Positions 26,672-36,420 of a stretch of 64,000 nucleotides of DNA are shown one piece after another. The notes beneath the pieces were generated by a model that was not told the DNA's origin, searched no databases, and saw nothing but the letters and a program-made list of their open reading frames with translations. Source of the stretch: Gammaproteobacteria bacterium (GTDB lineage: Bacteria; Pseudomonadota; Gammaproteobacteria; JAUZRS01); contig JAUZSP010000007.1 in the NCBI GenBank assembly GCA_030949385.1, forward strand, positions 317,210 through 381,209. Direction: 5' to 3'. Positions within the stretch are counted from its first letter, which is position 1. Every line of letters starts with the position of its first letter. A program made the position numbers and the translations under genes.

Positions 26672-28336
26672 TCAATCGCGCAACGCTCGGCGCAAAATTT
26701 TACCCACGTTATTTTTCGGCAATTCACGCCGAAATTCGATTAAATGCGGCACTTTATACGCAGTTAAATTACGTTTGCAGTGTTCAATTAATCGCTCTTT
26801 TTCAACGATTTTCCCTTGTTTCAGTACCACAAATACCTTTACCGCCTCACCACTTTTAGGGTCTAACACCCCAATACAGGCGGCTTCATCAACGCCATCA
26901 CACTCTACCAGCACCGATTCGATTTCATTTGGGTAGACATTAAATCCCGAAACAATAATCAGATCTTTTTTCCGGTCCACAATGCGCACAAAACCCTGTT
27001 CATCCACACACGCCACATCACCCGAATAGAGCCAACCGTCACGCAACACTTTCTCACTCTCATCTGGCCGTTGCCAATACGCCGACATTACCTGCGGACC
27101 ACGAATGCAGAGTTCTCCCGCCTCACCTTGTGGTAAAACCTCACCCGCATCATTACGAATGGAAATCTCAGTGGAGGGCAGAGGCAGGCCAATCGAAGCG
27201 GTAAAATGATCAACCGAAACAGGGTTAACACAGACCACCGGTGAACACTCCGTTAAACCGTAACCCTCCACCATCGTCTGCCCAGTCAGGCACTGCCAAC
27301 GTTCAGCCACCGATTTTTGCAACGCTGTGCCACCGGCCACACTCAACTTCAAAGCTGAAAAATTCAATTTGGCAAAGTCAGGGTGATTCATCAGAGCATT
27401 GAAGAGGGTATTAACCCCTGAAATCACGCTAAAAGGCCAGCGAGACAGCTCTTTTATAAACGCCGGAATGTCTCTAGGGTTGGTAATCAACACCATCAAT
27501 GCACCCTGCTTCATAAAGGTCAGGCAATTACAGCTTAAACAGAAAATGTGGTAGAGCGGCAAAGCGGTAATCACAACTTCTTGCCCCTCTTTTATCACCG
27601 GCTTTAACCAAGCAGAAACCTGTTCAATGTTGGCCAACATATTTCGATGGCTCAACACCGCACCCTTAGCCACTCCCGTGGTACCGCCAGTGTATTGCAA
27701 AAAAGCCATATCCTCTGCATCAACGTTTACTGGACTCAACGCCTGTTTTTCGCCCCGAGAAAGCACCGTTTTAAAGGTCACAATCTGCTCACGAGGCAAT
27801 TGAAACGCAGGTACAGCACGTTTAATCCAACGCAAAACAAAATTCACCACCGAGCCTTTAATAACCGGCAACAAATCCCCCACCTGCGTCAAAATAATGT
27901 GTTCAATGCGAGTTTGTTCCAACACTGGCTGCAAAACATGGGCAAAATTAGCCAAGATCACAATGGCTTTGGCACCAGAATCGTGCAGTTGATGTTGCAG
28001 TTCACGTGAGGTGTAAAGCGGGTTGATGTTGGTCACCACCAAACCGATGCGCAAAGCGGCAAACATCGCCACAGGGTATTGCAATAAATTGGGCATCATC
28101 AGCGCCAGCCTATCGCCCTTTTTCAGCTGCAGATCCTGTTGCAGATAAGCCGCAAACGCACGACTCCGTTGATCCAACTGTCGATAACTAAGCAACGCAC
28201 CAAAATTGCTAAAGGCAGGTTTGTCTTCATACAACTGACAGTTTATTGCTAAAAAATGCCCCAAGGAGTCATAAACATCAGATTCGATCTCATTGGGTAC
28301 CCCTTCTGGATAGTGATCCAACCCTATTTTTTTCAT
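26672..28336 (-). CDS. fadD: Long-chain fatty acid–CoA ligase
   Basis: 554 residues. AMP-binding motif YTGGTTGVAKGAVLSHRN, YGLTECSPVV, and the C-terminal LYSGDVACVDEQGFVRIVDR plus the acyl-transfer lysine region NNVGKILRRALRD. It activates fatty acids with ATP and CoA at the inner membrane. GGAGG lies 8 bases before the ATG. Monocistronic, divergent from the chemotaxis-like gene. Confidence 0.93.
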   Translation of the reverse strand: MKKIGLDHYPEGVPNEIESDVYDSLGHFLAINCQLYEDKPAFSNFGALLSYRQLDQRSRAFAAYLQQDLQLKKGDRLALMMPNLLQYPVAMFAALRIGLVVTNINPLYTSRELQHQLHDSGAKAIVILANFAHVLQPVLEQTRIEHIILTQVGDLLPVIKGSVVNFVLRWIKRAVPAFQLPREQIVTFKTVLSRGEKQALSPVNVDAEDMAFLQYTGGTTGVAKGAVLSHRNMLANIEQVSAWLKPVIKEGQEVVITALPLYHIFCLSCNCLTFMKQGALMVLITNPRDIPAFIKELSRWPFSVISGVNTLFNALMNHPDFAKLNFSALKLSVAGGTALQKSVAERWQCLTGQTMVEGYGLTECSPVVCVNPVSVDHFTASIGLPLPSTEISIRNDAGEVLPQGEAGELCIRGPQVMSAYWQRPDESEKVLRDGWLYSGDVACVDEQGFVRIVDRKKDLIIVSGFNVYPNEIESVLVECDGVDEAACIGVLDPKSGEAVKVFVVLKQGKIVEKERLIEHCKRNLTAYKVPHLIEFRRELPKNNVGKILRRALRD

Positions 28337-28502
28337 CAGCTAAGCCTCCACAAAGATGCAAAAAAACAGCGCATCATTATTCAATCATACGCCCCAGACC
28401 CATCAATTTTTAAACCATATTATCCTTAAGAGCCGTGATAAGTCGTCGCTAACAACAGATATAACCTGCTCCCTAAAACCCGATCATTAATGAGTTAAAA
28501 TC

Positions 28503-29474
28503 ATGAAACTATTTGCTAATCCTTGGTTAATTGTCACCGCCACCGCCTTTTTACTGCTGTACGCGCTAACCGATGCCTACTTTGGCCACCTGTTTGTCTC
28601 CCATGCTTTGCTGCTGATTTCCATTGTGCTGCTGATGTTCAATGTTCATCTGCAATTCAAAGCCGACAGACAGCGCCCTAACTCAAAGGGAGACAATGAA
28701 CACAACAGCGTAGTTCATACCGCGCTTGAGGAGATTGCCAATCAATGCGCTTTTTTTAAAGATGAACTGCAACAGGTGCAAAGCATTGTCAGCAGCGCCA
28801 GCGATAACTTAACCGGCAGTGTGTCAAGTCTGGATAATAACAATAAAAATCAACAAGATATTTTACAAAAGCTGGTTAACAACCTACGCGCCATTATTGT
28901 CGATACCGGCAGTACGGTGGAAAATAACAGCGACATCAACACCTTTCCTCATCAGACCGAAGTGATCGTTGAGAGTTTTATTGACACCATCATTCATCTG
29001 CAAAAAAACAACAATACGCTGCAAAAGCAAATTGATCAGGTCACACTAAAATTCAATGCAATCCAACAACTACTGCATCACGACAGCTCTGAAATCCCTC
29101 TCACCGAAGAGGTGTTTAAACATAAATTTTATCAAATCAACAGCACCGTCAAGGGCATACACAGCAACATCAATACGATTCGTTCACTGCTGAAAGAGCT
29201 CAACCAAACGGACATCACCATCATCAAAAAGGCACAACTGGACGTACACAGCATGTGGAATAAAACCAGCCAATTTAATCAAGAAATATCTGCCTATTCG
29301 CACAATCTCTCTCAACTCGGTGAAGAGATTCAACAACACATCCTCAACAGCGTCACTTCACTGCAATCGGAAGACGTCATCCTGCAACTAACCGAACACA
29401 TGGTCAAACGATCACAGCAGATGGAAACCGCACTAAACAGCCTACAACGACTGCATCAAGCCGCAAAAAAATGA
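28503..29474 (+). CDS. Chemotaxis-like coiled-coil membrane protein, 3' end frameshifted
   Basis: 323 residues in the frame as written. Two closely spaced N-terminal TM helices (about 7–23 and 30–47), then long coiled coil with Gln/Asn-rich heptads and the helix SLQSEDVILQLTEHMVKRSQ, similar to the LQFEDI-type helix seen in methyl-accepting and CheZ-like proteins. No canonical MCP signalling hairpin. It stops right after an A7 run (29465–29471); removing one A continues the frame to 29613 and yields a 369-residue protein with a C-terminus I recognise from relatives (see next entry). Confidence 0.7.
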   Translation: MKLFANPWLIVTATAFLLLYALTDAYFGHLFVSHALLLISIVLLMFNVHLQFKADRQRPNSKGDNEHNSVVHTALEEIANQCAFFKDELQQVQSIVSSASDNLTGSVSSLDNNNKNQQDILQKLVNNLRAIIVDTGSTVENNSDINTFPHQTEVIVESFIDTIIHLQKNNNTLQKQIDQVTLKFNAIQQLLHHDSSEIPLTEEVFKHKFYQINSTVKGIHSNINTIRSLLKELNQTDITIIKKAQLDVHSMWNKTSQFNQEISAYSHNLSQLGEEIQQHILNSVTSLQSEDVILQLTEHMVKRSQQMETALNSLQRLHQAAKK

Positions 29475-29613
29475 CCCCTTTCCACAAAGCGAAGCAGAAC
29501 GATTGGCCCGTTTTAAAAATTTGAGCTGCACTCTAAAACAAAATTTTTCCAAACTCACCAACAACCCTGTGGCGCAAAAAAACATGACCCCAGGCGAGAT
29601 CGAGCTGTTTTAA
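29472..29613 (+). other. Frameshifted C-terminal tail of the chemotaxis-like gene
   Basis: In the frame reached by deleting one A from the A7 run, 46 further codons read NDPFPQSEAERLARFKNL and end VAQKNMTPGEIELF before TAA at 29611–29613. The ending (VxQxxMxxGEIELF) is a conserved tail of this chemotaxis-like family as I recall it. Its stop meets the end of queE, leaving no unexplained gap. Homopolymer sequence error, phase-variable tract or true decay are all possible. Confidence 0.65.
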
Positions 29614-30279
29614 ACCCCCGCGATGTCACCCCAAAGGTATTTGTGCAGCTGAATCTGAAAACGCACATTAAGACGATCACGCACAATCCAATCGGCCAAC
29701 TCGGTGGCCGACAGTTGCTCCGCCGAAGGCGAAAAAAGTACCTCACAGCGCTGATCCAAACCGTATTTTTCCACTTGTTTTTTTTGCCCACAGATAATCC
29801 GTTTCATCACAAAGAACAAATTTAAGCTGATCGTGTTGGGTCAAAAACTCAATGTTCTCATAGCGATTTTTTGACTCTTCACCCGATGCCGGTGTTTTCA
29901 GATCCATTACTCGACTGATGCGAGCATCCACCTTGCTGATGTCCAATGCACCACTGGTCTCCAAGGACACCAACAAACCGTGGTCAGCTAAACTCCGTAA
30001 AAAAGGCAAACAATTGGCTTGCGACAGTGGTTCACCGCCCGTGACGCACACCTGCTTCACACCATAAGAGAGCACGTTTTCCAACAACGCCTCCAGTCCA
30101 TACCACTCACCACCTGTAAAAGCGTATTCTGTATCGCAATACGTGCAACGCAAAGGGCAGCCGGTCAGGCGAACAAACACCGTTGGTAACCCCGCACTGC
30201 GCGCCTCTCCTTGCAAAGATAAAAAAAGTTCACTGATTTTCAGACGTGCAGGTTTAACACGATTATTTGCTTTAGACAT
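29610..30279 (-). pseudogene. queE: 7-carboxy-7-deazaguanine synthase QueE, frameshifted
   Basis: A radical SAM enzyme of queuosine/7-deazaguanine synthesis. The first frame (30279 to about 29785) has CPLRCTYC (C41, C45, C48), the iron-sulphur cluster motif, and VCVTGGEPLSQ. At an A8 run (about 29784–29791) the frame is lost; deleting one A joins it to the second frame, which reads QVEKYGLDQRCEVLFSPS and ends LHKYLWGD, the normal QueE C-terminus, giving 222 residues. As written the last fifth is replaced by an unrelated 11-residue end. It follows cpoB after a hairpin. queC is not in the window. Confidence 0.85.
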
Positions 30280-30295
30280 TCAGGAAGTGCTCAAT

Positions 30296-30329
30296 AAAAA
30301 AAGTAAGCCTCACTCAGAAAAAGTGAGGC
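30296..30329 (-). terminator. Intrinsic terminator after cpoB
   Basis: Leftward, GCCTCACT-TTTTCTG-AGTGAGGC forms an 8-bp stem followed by TTACTTTTTTT. It sits between cpoB and queE, so it ends the tol–pal–cpoB transcript or reduces read-through into queE. Confidence 0.75.
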
Positions 30330-30351
30330 GATGTTTCATAACCGCAGAAAT

Positions 30352-31194
30352 TTAATGCCCCGACTCACGAATCATCAACAGACGCTGTTCGGCCAAACGC
30401 ACCACCGACGGCGTTGGGGCATCTTCGATCAGTTGACGCAACCACTTTTCTGCCTCAGACATCTCTTTCATTTCATAATAGGTGTAGGCTACTTTCAGAC
30501 GGGCATCCGCTACCTTTGAGCTGTCGGGATAATTATTAATCACCGCGTTAAAATGCTCCAACGCTGCTGAAAAATGACGAATCACATAATTGGTTTCACC
30601 CAACCAATACTCCGCATTGTCCGCATAGGGCCCCGTTGGGTAGCGGCTCAAAAAGCTCTGAAAGGCTTCAATCGCACTCTCATAACGACCGTTTTTTAAC
30701 TGCTCAAAAGCATCTTCGTAGTCACTTTTTTGCTTACGCTGCAACTCAGGCAACAGAGCTGTTTTTGTTTCAGCAGCCGCCACCGGTTGCAACACCGTGG
30801 CGCTAGCCGAACCCAACGCCGTCGCCGAGCGCCCCCCCAGCTCAGCCACTGACGCACCTTCTCCAGCATCAACCACCGCAGCTAAAGGCGGTGATGGCGC
30901 ACCCAATTCCAGATCACGCAGACGACGATCACTGTCCTGATAAAGTTCACGCTGGCGTTTGCGCATGGACTGTAAAACATGATCCTGTTTTTCCAGCTCA
31001 CCGCGCAAGGTACGCAGCTCACTTTTTAACAGATCCACATCTTGGTTTAGTTCTACCAAGACACGACTCTCTAACAAACGCTCCAGACGCGCCAAACGTT
31101 CTTCAAAGGTCAACGGTTTTATTTTCTGTTCTGCCATCAATGACGGTGAAAAAAAAGTACACCACAGGATGGGCCAAATAATTATCTGTCTCAT
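30352..31194 (-). CDS. cpoB: Cell division coordinator CpoB (YbgF)
   Basis: 280 residues from the ATG preceded by GAAGG; the open frame upstream runs into the pal gene end. Signal peptide MRQIIIWPILWCTFFSPSLMA, an N-terminal coiled coil that trimerises (LEKQDHVLQSMRKRQ), then TPR repeats (YEDAFEQLKNGRYESAIEAF, NAEYWLGETNYV). Periplasmic; it couples outer-membrane constriction by Tol-Pal with septal peptidoglycan synthesis. Last of the tol–pal genes. Confidence 0.93.
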   Translation of the reverse strand: MRQIIIWPILWCTFFSPSLMAEQKIKPLTFEERLARLERLLESRVLVELNQDVDLLKSELRTLRGELEKQDHVLQSMRKRQRELYQDSDRRLRDLELGAPSPPLAAVVDAGEGASVAELGGRSATALGSASATVLQPVAAAETKTALLPELQRKQKSDYEDAFEQLKNGRYESAIEAFQSFLSRYPTGPYADNAEYWLGETNYVIRHFSAALEHFNAVINNYPDSSKVADARLKVAYTYYEMKEMSEAEKWLRQLIEDAPTPSVVRLAEQRLLMIRESGH

Positions 31195-31216
31195 GACAAC
31201 TGCCTTCAACTCACTG

Positions 31217-31798
31217 TTAAGGTTTTTTATAAACCAACTCGACCCGACGATTTTGTTGCCACGCGGTTTCATTATGCGCGCCCGCTTGTGGCATCTCTTC
31301 ACCGTAACTCAAAACCTGCAATTGACGGCTGTTCACACCCTCAAGCAACAACACTTTACGCACCGACTGTGCACGTCGTTCCGCCAAAGCGATATTATAC
31401 TCTCGCGAACCACGCTCATCAGCATGACCGTCCAAACGGACTTTAATGTCAGGATAACCGGCTAGAAAACGCCCATGCACTCGCAATACTTGCATAAATT
31501 CTTCCGCTATCGCCGCCCGATCAAATTCAAAATAGATCAGCCGCTGCTGCAATACACTGTCAGGATCATCCAAAGCGGAACGCGACAGCTCACAAGGAGG
31601 CAAACAGCCCCCCGTCACCAACGGGGCAATCACTGCCGCACCCAACGGACTGTTGTCTTCCAAAGCTTGACCGCTATCAGGCCCGCTCGTCTGTGGTTGC
31701 AGTGGCTCACTTACATCGGATTTAACATTTTTTTTGCCGCACGCCAGCAAGGTCGATAACAGCAACAACAGCAGAGTCGCTTTAATCATCTCTCTCAT
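31217..31798 (-). CDS. pal: Peptidoglycan-associated lipoprotein Pal
   Basis: 193 residues. The start was chosen at the ATG 8 bases after AAGGA; two earlier in-frame starts are too close to it. Lipoprotein signal with lipobox LLAC, then a Pro/Gln-rich linker and an OmpA-like peptidoglycan-binding domain (IYFEFDRAAIAEEF, VRLDGHADERGSREYN, RRAQSVRKVLLLEGV). It anchors the outer membrane to the wall and works with TolB. Confidence 0.95.
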   Translation of the reverse strand: MREMIKATLLLLLLSTLLACGKKNVKSDVSEPLQPQTSGPDSGQALEDNSPLGAAVIAPLVTGGCLPPCELSRSALDDPDSVLQQRLIYFEFDRAAIAEEFMQVLRVHGRFLAGYPDIKVRLDGHADERGSREYNIALAERRAQSVRKVLLLEGVNSRQLQVLSYGEEMPQAGAHNETAWQQNRRVELVYKKP

Positions 31799-31809
31799 GT
31801 TCATATTCC

Positions 31810-33102
31810 TTATTTTAAATAGGGTGACCAAGCCGGTTCACGCACATCGTTACCCGACAGGCTCAAGCGCTGTTTCATCCGGCCATCCAGAGATACCGCC
31901 CCCAACGTACCCCGCCCCCGATAATTTGAAGCGTATAAAATCATGCCACCGTTAGGCGAAAAACTGGGCGACTCGTCCAATGAGCCATCAGTCAAAATAC
32001 GCAAAAAACCGCTTTTACGCTCCAGCACCGCAATTTGATACTTGCCCTGCTGACGATGCAACAGGGCAATATGCCGCCCATCAAAAGAGACCGCCGCACT
32101 GCTGTTGTAATTTCCCTCAAAGGTCAAACGTTTCGCCCGTCCGCCCGTTACCGCAATTTCATACAACTGCGGACCGCCACTGCGATCCGAGGTAAAAATA
32201 ATGGACTTACCGTCGGGAGTCCACACCGGTTCGGTATCAATGGCGCTGTTACCGGTCAACTGCTGCAATTTTTTACTCTGCAAATCCAACAAATACACAT
32301 CAGGGTTGCCCTTATAAGAGAGGGTTAACGCCAGTTTTTTACCATCGGGTGACCAAGAGGGCGCACCGTTAATGCCCTTAAACGCCGCCACCTGCTGACG
32401 CTCACCGCTGTTAATCTGCTGCACATAAACCGCTGCTTTGGCTTTTTCAAAGGAGACATAGGCCAATTGACGACCATCGGGCGACCAAGCCGGAGACATC
32501 AACGGCTCTTTCGAGCTGAGAATGGTCTTCGCTCCATAACCATCGGAATCCGCCACATGCAATTTAAAGCGACGATTTTTCGCGCTGCCTTCCGCAGAGA
32601 TAAAACAGACCAAGGTATTAAACGCCCCCGGCATCCCCGTGATTTTTTCGTACACCAAATCACTGATGTTGTGTGCCACACGCCGCAGTTGCGAGGCTTG
32701 AATATTGGAAAAAAGCCGTCCTTCAAGCTGCTGACTCTGCTCTACATCGTAGAGGCGAAACTCCACTTGATAGCGATTCGAATCCGGCATAAAACGCAGC
32801 TTACCGATCAACAGATAATTCATGCCCAAGGCACGCCAATCGGCGAATCGAACCTCAAAAATCGAACCGGGTTGAGAGAGCATGTCCTCACGGTGCAGCG
32901 GTGAAAATTGACCGCTGCGCGCCAGATTGGCATCAACGATTTTAGCCAAATCCATGGGAACTTCGCCATCACCCTGCCAAGCAAATGGATTAACCGCAAT
33001 CGGCAACCCTTGCACCCCTTGGGTAATATCAATTTCCAATACCGCCCACGCATTACCGCACAGCAACAGGCTCAATATCCACACTCGGCTTAAAACACGC
33101 AT
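31810..33102 (-). CDS. tolB: Tol-Pal system beta-propeller protein TolB
   Basis: 430 residues, the E. coli length, from the ATG at 33102; a TTG seven codons upstream is the alternative. Signal peptide MRVLSRVWILSLLLCGNAWA, then an N-terminal D1 domain and a six-bladed propeller with repeated SPAWSPDGRQLAYVS, APSWSPDGKKLALT, EPVWTPDGKSIIFTS motifs. Periplasmic; it binds Pal and TolA and is needed for outer-membrane integrity. Confidence 0.95.
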   Translation of the reverse strand: MRVLSRVWILSLLLCGNAWAVLEIDITQGVQGLPIAVNPFAWQGDGEVPMDLAKIVDANLARSGQFSPLHREDMLSQPGSIFEVRFADWRALGMNYLLIGKLRFMPDSNRYQVEFRLYDVEQSQQLEGRLFSNIQASQLRRVAHNISDLVYEKITGMPGAFNTLVCFISAEGSAKNRRFKLHVADSDGYGAKTILSSKEPLMSPAWSPDGRQLAYVSFEKAKAAVYVQQINSGERQQVAAFKGINGAPSWSPDGKKLALTLSYKGNPDVYLLDLQSKKLQQLTGNSAIDTEPVWTPDGKSIIFTSDRSGGPQLYEIAVTGGRAKRLTFEGNYNSSAAVSFDGRHIALLHRQQGKYQIAVLERKSGFLRILTDGSLDESPSFSPNGGMILYASNYRGRGTLGAVSLDGRMKQRLSLSGNDVREPAWSPYLK

Positions 33103-33123
33103 ATTCAAACAACACACCTTCAA

Positions 33124-33993
33124 TTAACCTTTAAACTTAAATTTAACTTCACGCTCAAACAACGACCGTTCTGGCGCGGGCGGCAAGGCCATTAAACGCC
33201 CCATAGCCGACTCAACAGAACGCCGAAACGCCGCATCGCCACGACAATTGGCCACCTGAAAATCAATAATAGTACCACTGGAGAGCTGCACCACGCTAAC
33301 CTCACAACTCATACCGGCACTGCCACTGCTGGGCGGCACCCAATTACGCACCACCCGCTGCTGAATATCACGCATGTACTGCAATAACAGACGATTACGT
33401 CGCGCCTGCTGCGCAGAAGCCGCTTGACGCTTGGCCTCTGCCTCACGTTGGGACTTCTCTTGACGCGCTAATTCCAGCCGTTTCTGTTTATCCGCCTCTG
33501 CTTTACGCACCCGCTCCGCTTGGCGTCTCTTTTCTGCGGCGATTTTACGCTTCTCTGCCGTTTTTTTCTTTAATAGCGCCTGACGCTTCAACTCCGCTTG
33601 GCGCTCTTTTTCTGCCTGTTTTTTCGCCAACGCAGCCTTACGCTGCTGCTCCACCTCTTTTTTAACCTGCTCTTTACGCCGCTGTTCCGCTTGACGCTGT
33701 TTTAGCTCCTTAGCTTTGCGTTCAGCTACCTGCTTGCGTTGCTGTACTATTTTTTCCTGACGCAGCCGCTTTTGCTCCACTGCTCGACGTTCTTGTTGCT
33801 GCAACTGCGCCAAAGCCTGATCCAGCTGCTGCGCATCAACGGCAATCGCCTGCACTGGTTTAATCTCAGCACTGACCTTTGGCTTGGGGGTCGGACTGCC
33901 AGCAGAAAAAAACCACAATAGAAACAACACAAACAGATGAACAAAGAGAGAGATCAGCAACGATGATGATTTTTTCAACAGCTCTTTTAACAT
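33124..33993 (-). CDS. tolA: Cell envelope integrity protein TolA
   Basis: 289 residues. One N-terminal TM helix (LLISLFVHLFVLFLLWFFS), a long Lys/Glu/Ala/Gln-rich helical middle domain (about 60–200) that spans the periplasm, and a C-terminal domain with NWVPPSSGSAGMSCEV and CRGDAAFRRSVESAMGRL. It transmits proton-motive energy from TolQR to Pal/TolB. Shorter than E. coli TolA (421), mainly in the helical stretch. Confidence 0.94.
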   Translation of the reverse strand: MLKELLKKSSSLLISLFVHLFVLFLLWFFSAGSPTPKPKVSAEIKPVQAIAVDAQQLDQALAQLQQQERRAVEQKRLRQEKIVQQRKQVAERKAKELKQRQAEQRRKEQVKKEVEQQRKAALAKKQAEKERQAELKRQALLKKKTAEKRKIAAEKRRQAERVRKAEADKQKRLELARQEKSQREAEAKRQAASAQQARRNRLLLQYMRDIQQRVVRNWVPPSSGSAGMSCEVSVVQLSSGTIIDFQVANCRGDAAFRRSVESAMGRLMALPPAPERSLFEREVKFKFKG

Positions 33994-33998
33994 GACGA

Positions 33999-34427
33999 TT
34001 ACGGCTCCGCCGCTTCGGTCACCAATCCCACCTGCTGCGCACCACCCTGCTGCAAGAGAACCATGGCACGCACCACCAAACCGTAAGCGACGTTTTTATC
34101 CCCTCGCACCAAGACCTGACGCTTCGGCTGCAATCTCAACGCCTTCTCAACCAAGGCCAAAACCTGTTCTTCCGTCAACACCTGCTTTGGTTTTTGCGCA
34201 ATGTTCAAATACAGAGAACCATCCAAACTGACGGTCAACAACAGCGGTTCGGTTTTCGTTTCTGGCATCACATTGGCCGTCGCTTGTGGCAAGCTTACCT
34301 CAACACCACTTTGCAACAGCGGCGCGGTGATCATAAAAATCACCAGTAAAACCAGCATCACATCAATATAAGGCACCACATTGATCTCTGCCATCGGCTT
34401 GCGGCGCTTGTCTCGCGAACGCGCCAT
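33999..34427 (-). CDS. tolR: Tol-Pal system protein TolR
   Basis: 142 residues. Single TM helix with the proton-channel aspartate in INVVPYIDVMLVLLVIFMI, then a periplasmic domain (LVRGDKNVAYGLVVRAMVLL). ExbD/TolR family. Abuts tolQ (stop and start adjacent). Confidence 0.95.
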   Translation of the reverse strand: MARSRDKRRKPMAEINVVPYIDVMLVLLVIFMITAPLLQSGVEVSLPQATANVMPETKTEPLLLTVSLDGSLYLNIAQKPKQVLTEEQVLALVEKALRLQPKRQVLVRGDKNVAYGLVVRAMVLLQQGGAQQVGLVTEAAEP

Positions 34428-35120
34428 TTATGCGTTGTTCTCGTGCGCGACACTGAGACTTTGACGGTGCAGCAAAGTGGCAAACTCTTCGATAAAATTA
34501 TCGTAATCGTTAAGCAAACGATCGCTCTCGGTAACAAAACGGTTGTAGGCCACCACCGCAGGAATGGCGGCAAACAACCCCATCGCGGTGGCAATCAGCG
34601 CCTCTGCAATGCCAGGTGCGACCATCGCCAAAGTCGCTTGCTGCACCACCCCCAAGGCTCGAAACGAATTCATAATGCCCCAAACTGTACCAAACAGACC
34701 GACATAAGGGCTAATGGAACCCACCGTGGCCAAAAACGACAGATGCGCTTCGACCCGATCTGTCTCCCGTGACAGCACCACCCGCATCGCCCGCATCGCC
34801 CCAGCCAAGGTCTGATCTGGGTCGTGCGTTTGTTGGCGCAAACGGGCAAACTCTGAAAAACCCGCTTCAAAAATACGCTCCAAACCGTGCAAATTTTCAC
34901 GCCGAGGCGCGAGATCTTTATACAGTGAGGAGAGCTCACCCCCAGACCAGAAGCGATCTTCAAAGCGTTCAAGTTGCTCCTTGTCTTGTTTTAACTGCTG
35001 CCACTTGCGGTAAATCAACGCCCAAGAAAAAATCGAGGCCAGCAACAACAGCAACATCACCAGTTGCACCAAAAAACTGGCACCACTCACCAGATGGAAA
35101 AAAGAAAGATCTGCGTTCAC
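34428..35120 (-). CDS. tolQ: Tol-Pal system protein TolQ
   Basis: 230 residues, three TM helices; the conserved segment SISPYVGLFGTVWGIMNSF and IAEALIATAMGLFAAIPAV mark the ExbB/TolQ proton channel. Its start overlaps the stop of ybgC by 4 bases (ATGA). Confidence 0.96.
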   Translation of the reverse strand: MNADLSFFHLVSGASFLVQLVMLLLLLASIFSWALIYRKWQQLKQDKEQLERFEDRFWSGGELSSLYKDLAPRRENLHGLERIFEAGFSEFARLRQQTHDPDQTLAGAMRAMRVVLSRETDRVEAHLSFLATVGSISPYVGLFGTVWGIMNSFRALGVVQQATLAMVAPGIAEALIATAMGLFAAIPAVVAYNRFVTESDRLLNDYDNFIEEFATLLHRQSLSVAHENNA

Positions 35121-35518
35121 CGACGAAAAGCCTCCATTAAAGGTTCGGGAATGGGGCTAGGACGAAACGCCTTATGTGCGATGCAAACGACTTTTACCTC
35201 AGCCCGACAAAAAAGGTCGTCATTCTGAGCTGCCGACACCGTTTGTAGAAACGTCACGCTGACCCGCTGCAAACGCTGAATCTCAACGTCCACTTTCAGA
35301 AGGTCATCCAGCTTAGCGGGCTTTAAAAAATCAAGCTGCATAGAACGAACCGCAAACACCACTCCGCGCTGCATCAGATCACACTGCTCAAAACCCAGTT
35401 GACGCAGATATTCAGTACGTGCTCGCTCCATAAAACGCACGTAATTAGCGTGATAAACCACGCCTCCCGCATCGGTGTCTTCGTAATAAACCCGTACCGG
35501 CAACACAAAACGCTGCAT
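35117..35518 (-). CDS. ybgC: Acyl-CoA thioesterase YbgC
   Basis: 133 residues from ATG at 35518 (a TTG four codons upstream is also possible). Hot-dog fold with the catalytic aspartate in YYEDTDAGGVVYHANYVRF. It hydrolyses acyl-CoAs and is linked to phospholipid enzymes at the membrane. First gene of ybgC–tolQRAB–pal–cpoB, the standard gammaproteobacterial order. Confidence 0.94.
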   Translation of the reverse strand: MQRFVLPVRVYYEDTDAGGVVYHANYVRFMERARTEYLRQLGFEQCDLMQRGVVFAVRSMQLDFLKPAKLDDLLKVDVEIQRLQRVSVTFLQTVSAAQNDDLFCRAEVKVVCIAHKAFRPSPIPEPLMEAFRR

Positions 35519-35588
35519 AAAGAAGGTCAACTTAGCCGTTAAAGAGACGGCAGTATAAACGGCTCTGCGAAAAAAGACGCGATCACAA

Positions 35589-36329
35589 TCACTTTTTGTT
35601 TAAGGTGGCAATCAATTGTGCTGCCGGTTGGTAGCCTGCGATCAGGGATCCATCGTCTAAAATAATCATCGGTGTACCCCGCAAACCCAATGCACGACCC
35701 ACCGCCATGTGCTGCTTAACGGGATTATCACACTGACGAGCTTCGATTTTACCGCCCAATTTTGCCGTGGTTAACGCCGCTTTGGGGTCATCGGCGCACC
35801 ACGCACTGACCATGGTGTTATAACTGTCTGAACCAACACCGGCACGGGAATAGAGCAGATAACGCACCTTCACCCCAGCCTTATTCAACTCAGCAATTTC
35901 TTTGTGCAGCTTACGACAGTAACCGCAGTCCACATCGGTAAAAACGGTGATCGTATGTTGGCTCTCTTTGGGGGAAAACACCAACATACGATCCTCTCCT
36001 ACCGCCTCCAATGCTGCCAATCGCCCTTCAGAACGACGCACCTCGGTTAAATTTTCACTGGAGTGCAAATCCACCAAATCGCCATCAAACATGTAGCGGG
36101 CATCTTGACTAAGGTAGGCCACTTGCGAACCGTACAGCACCTCATAAATGCCTTTCACTGGTGTTTCGGCAATGCTTTTTACCGGCAAATTTGGCATTTT
36201 TTTCATCAAGGCAGCACGCAACAACGCCACTCCTTCAGCCTCTGGCTCCAACGACTCCGGCGGTTGAGCCTGTGCCAACGACAAAACAGTGGATAACAGC
36301 AAAACAGCGGTCAATATGGACGACTTCAT
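35589..36329 (-). CDS. dsbC: Periplasmic disulfide isomerase DsbC
   Basis: 246 residues from ATG at 36329, where a signal peptide begins (MKSSILTAVLLLSTVLSLAQA). N-terminal dimerisation domain (LPVKSIAETPVKGIYEVLYG), then thioredoxin-fold domain with active site CGYC (DVDCGYCRKLH) and the cis-proline loop GTPMIILDDG. It reshuffles wrong disulfides in periplasmic proteins, kept reduced by DsbD. It lies near xerD, as in E. coli. Confidence 0.94.
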   Translation of the reverse strand: MKSSILTAVLLLSTVLSLAQAQPPESLEPEAEGVALLRAALMKKMPNLPVKSIAETPVKGIYEVLYGSQVAYLSQDARYMFDGDLVDLHSSENLTEVRRSEGRLAALEAVGEDRMLVFSPKESQHTITVFTDVDCGYCRKLHKEIAELNKAGVKVRYLLYSRAGVGSDSYNTMVSAWCADDPKAALTTAKLGGKIEARQCDNPVKQHMAVGRALGLRGTPMIILDDGSLIAGYQPAAQLIATLNKK

Positions 36330-36420
36330 AATATTTTTATTCTCTACAAATTCATTACACGAAATACGACACACCAACACATGTCGTTGGTGCATCGAAG
36401 TTGTTACAACAGGTTATTGC

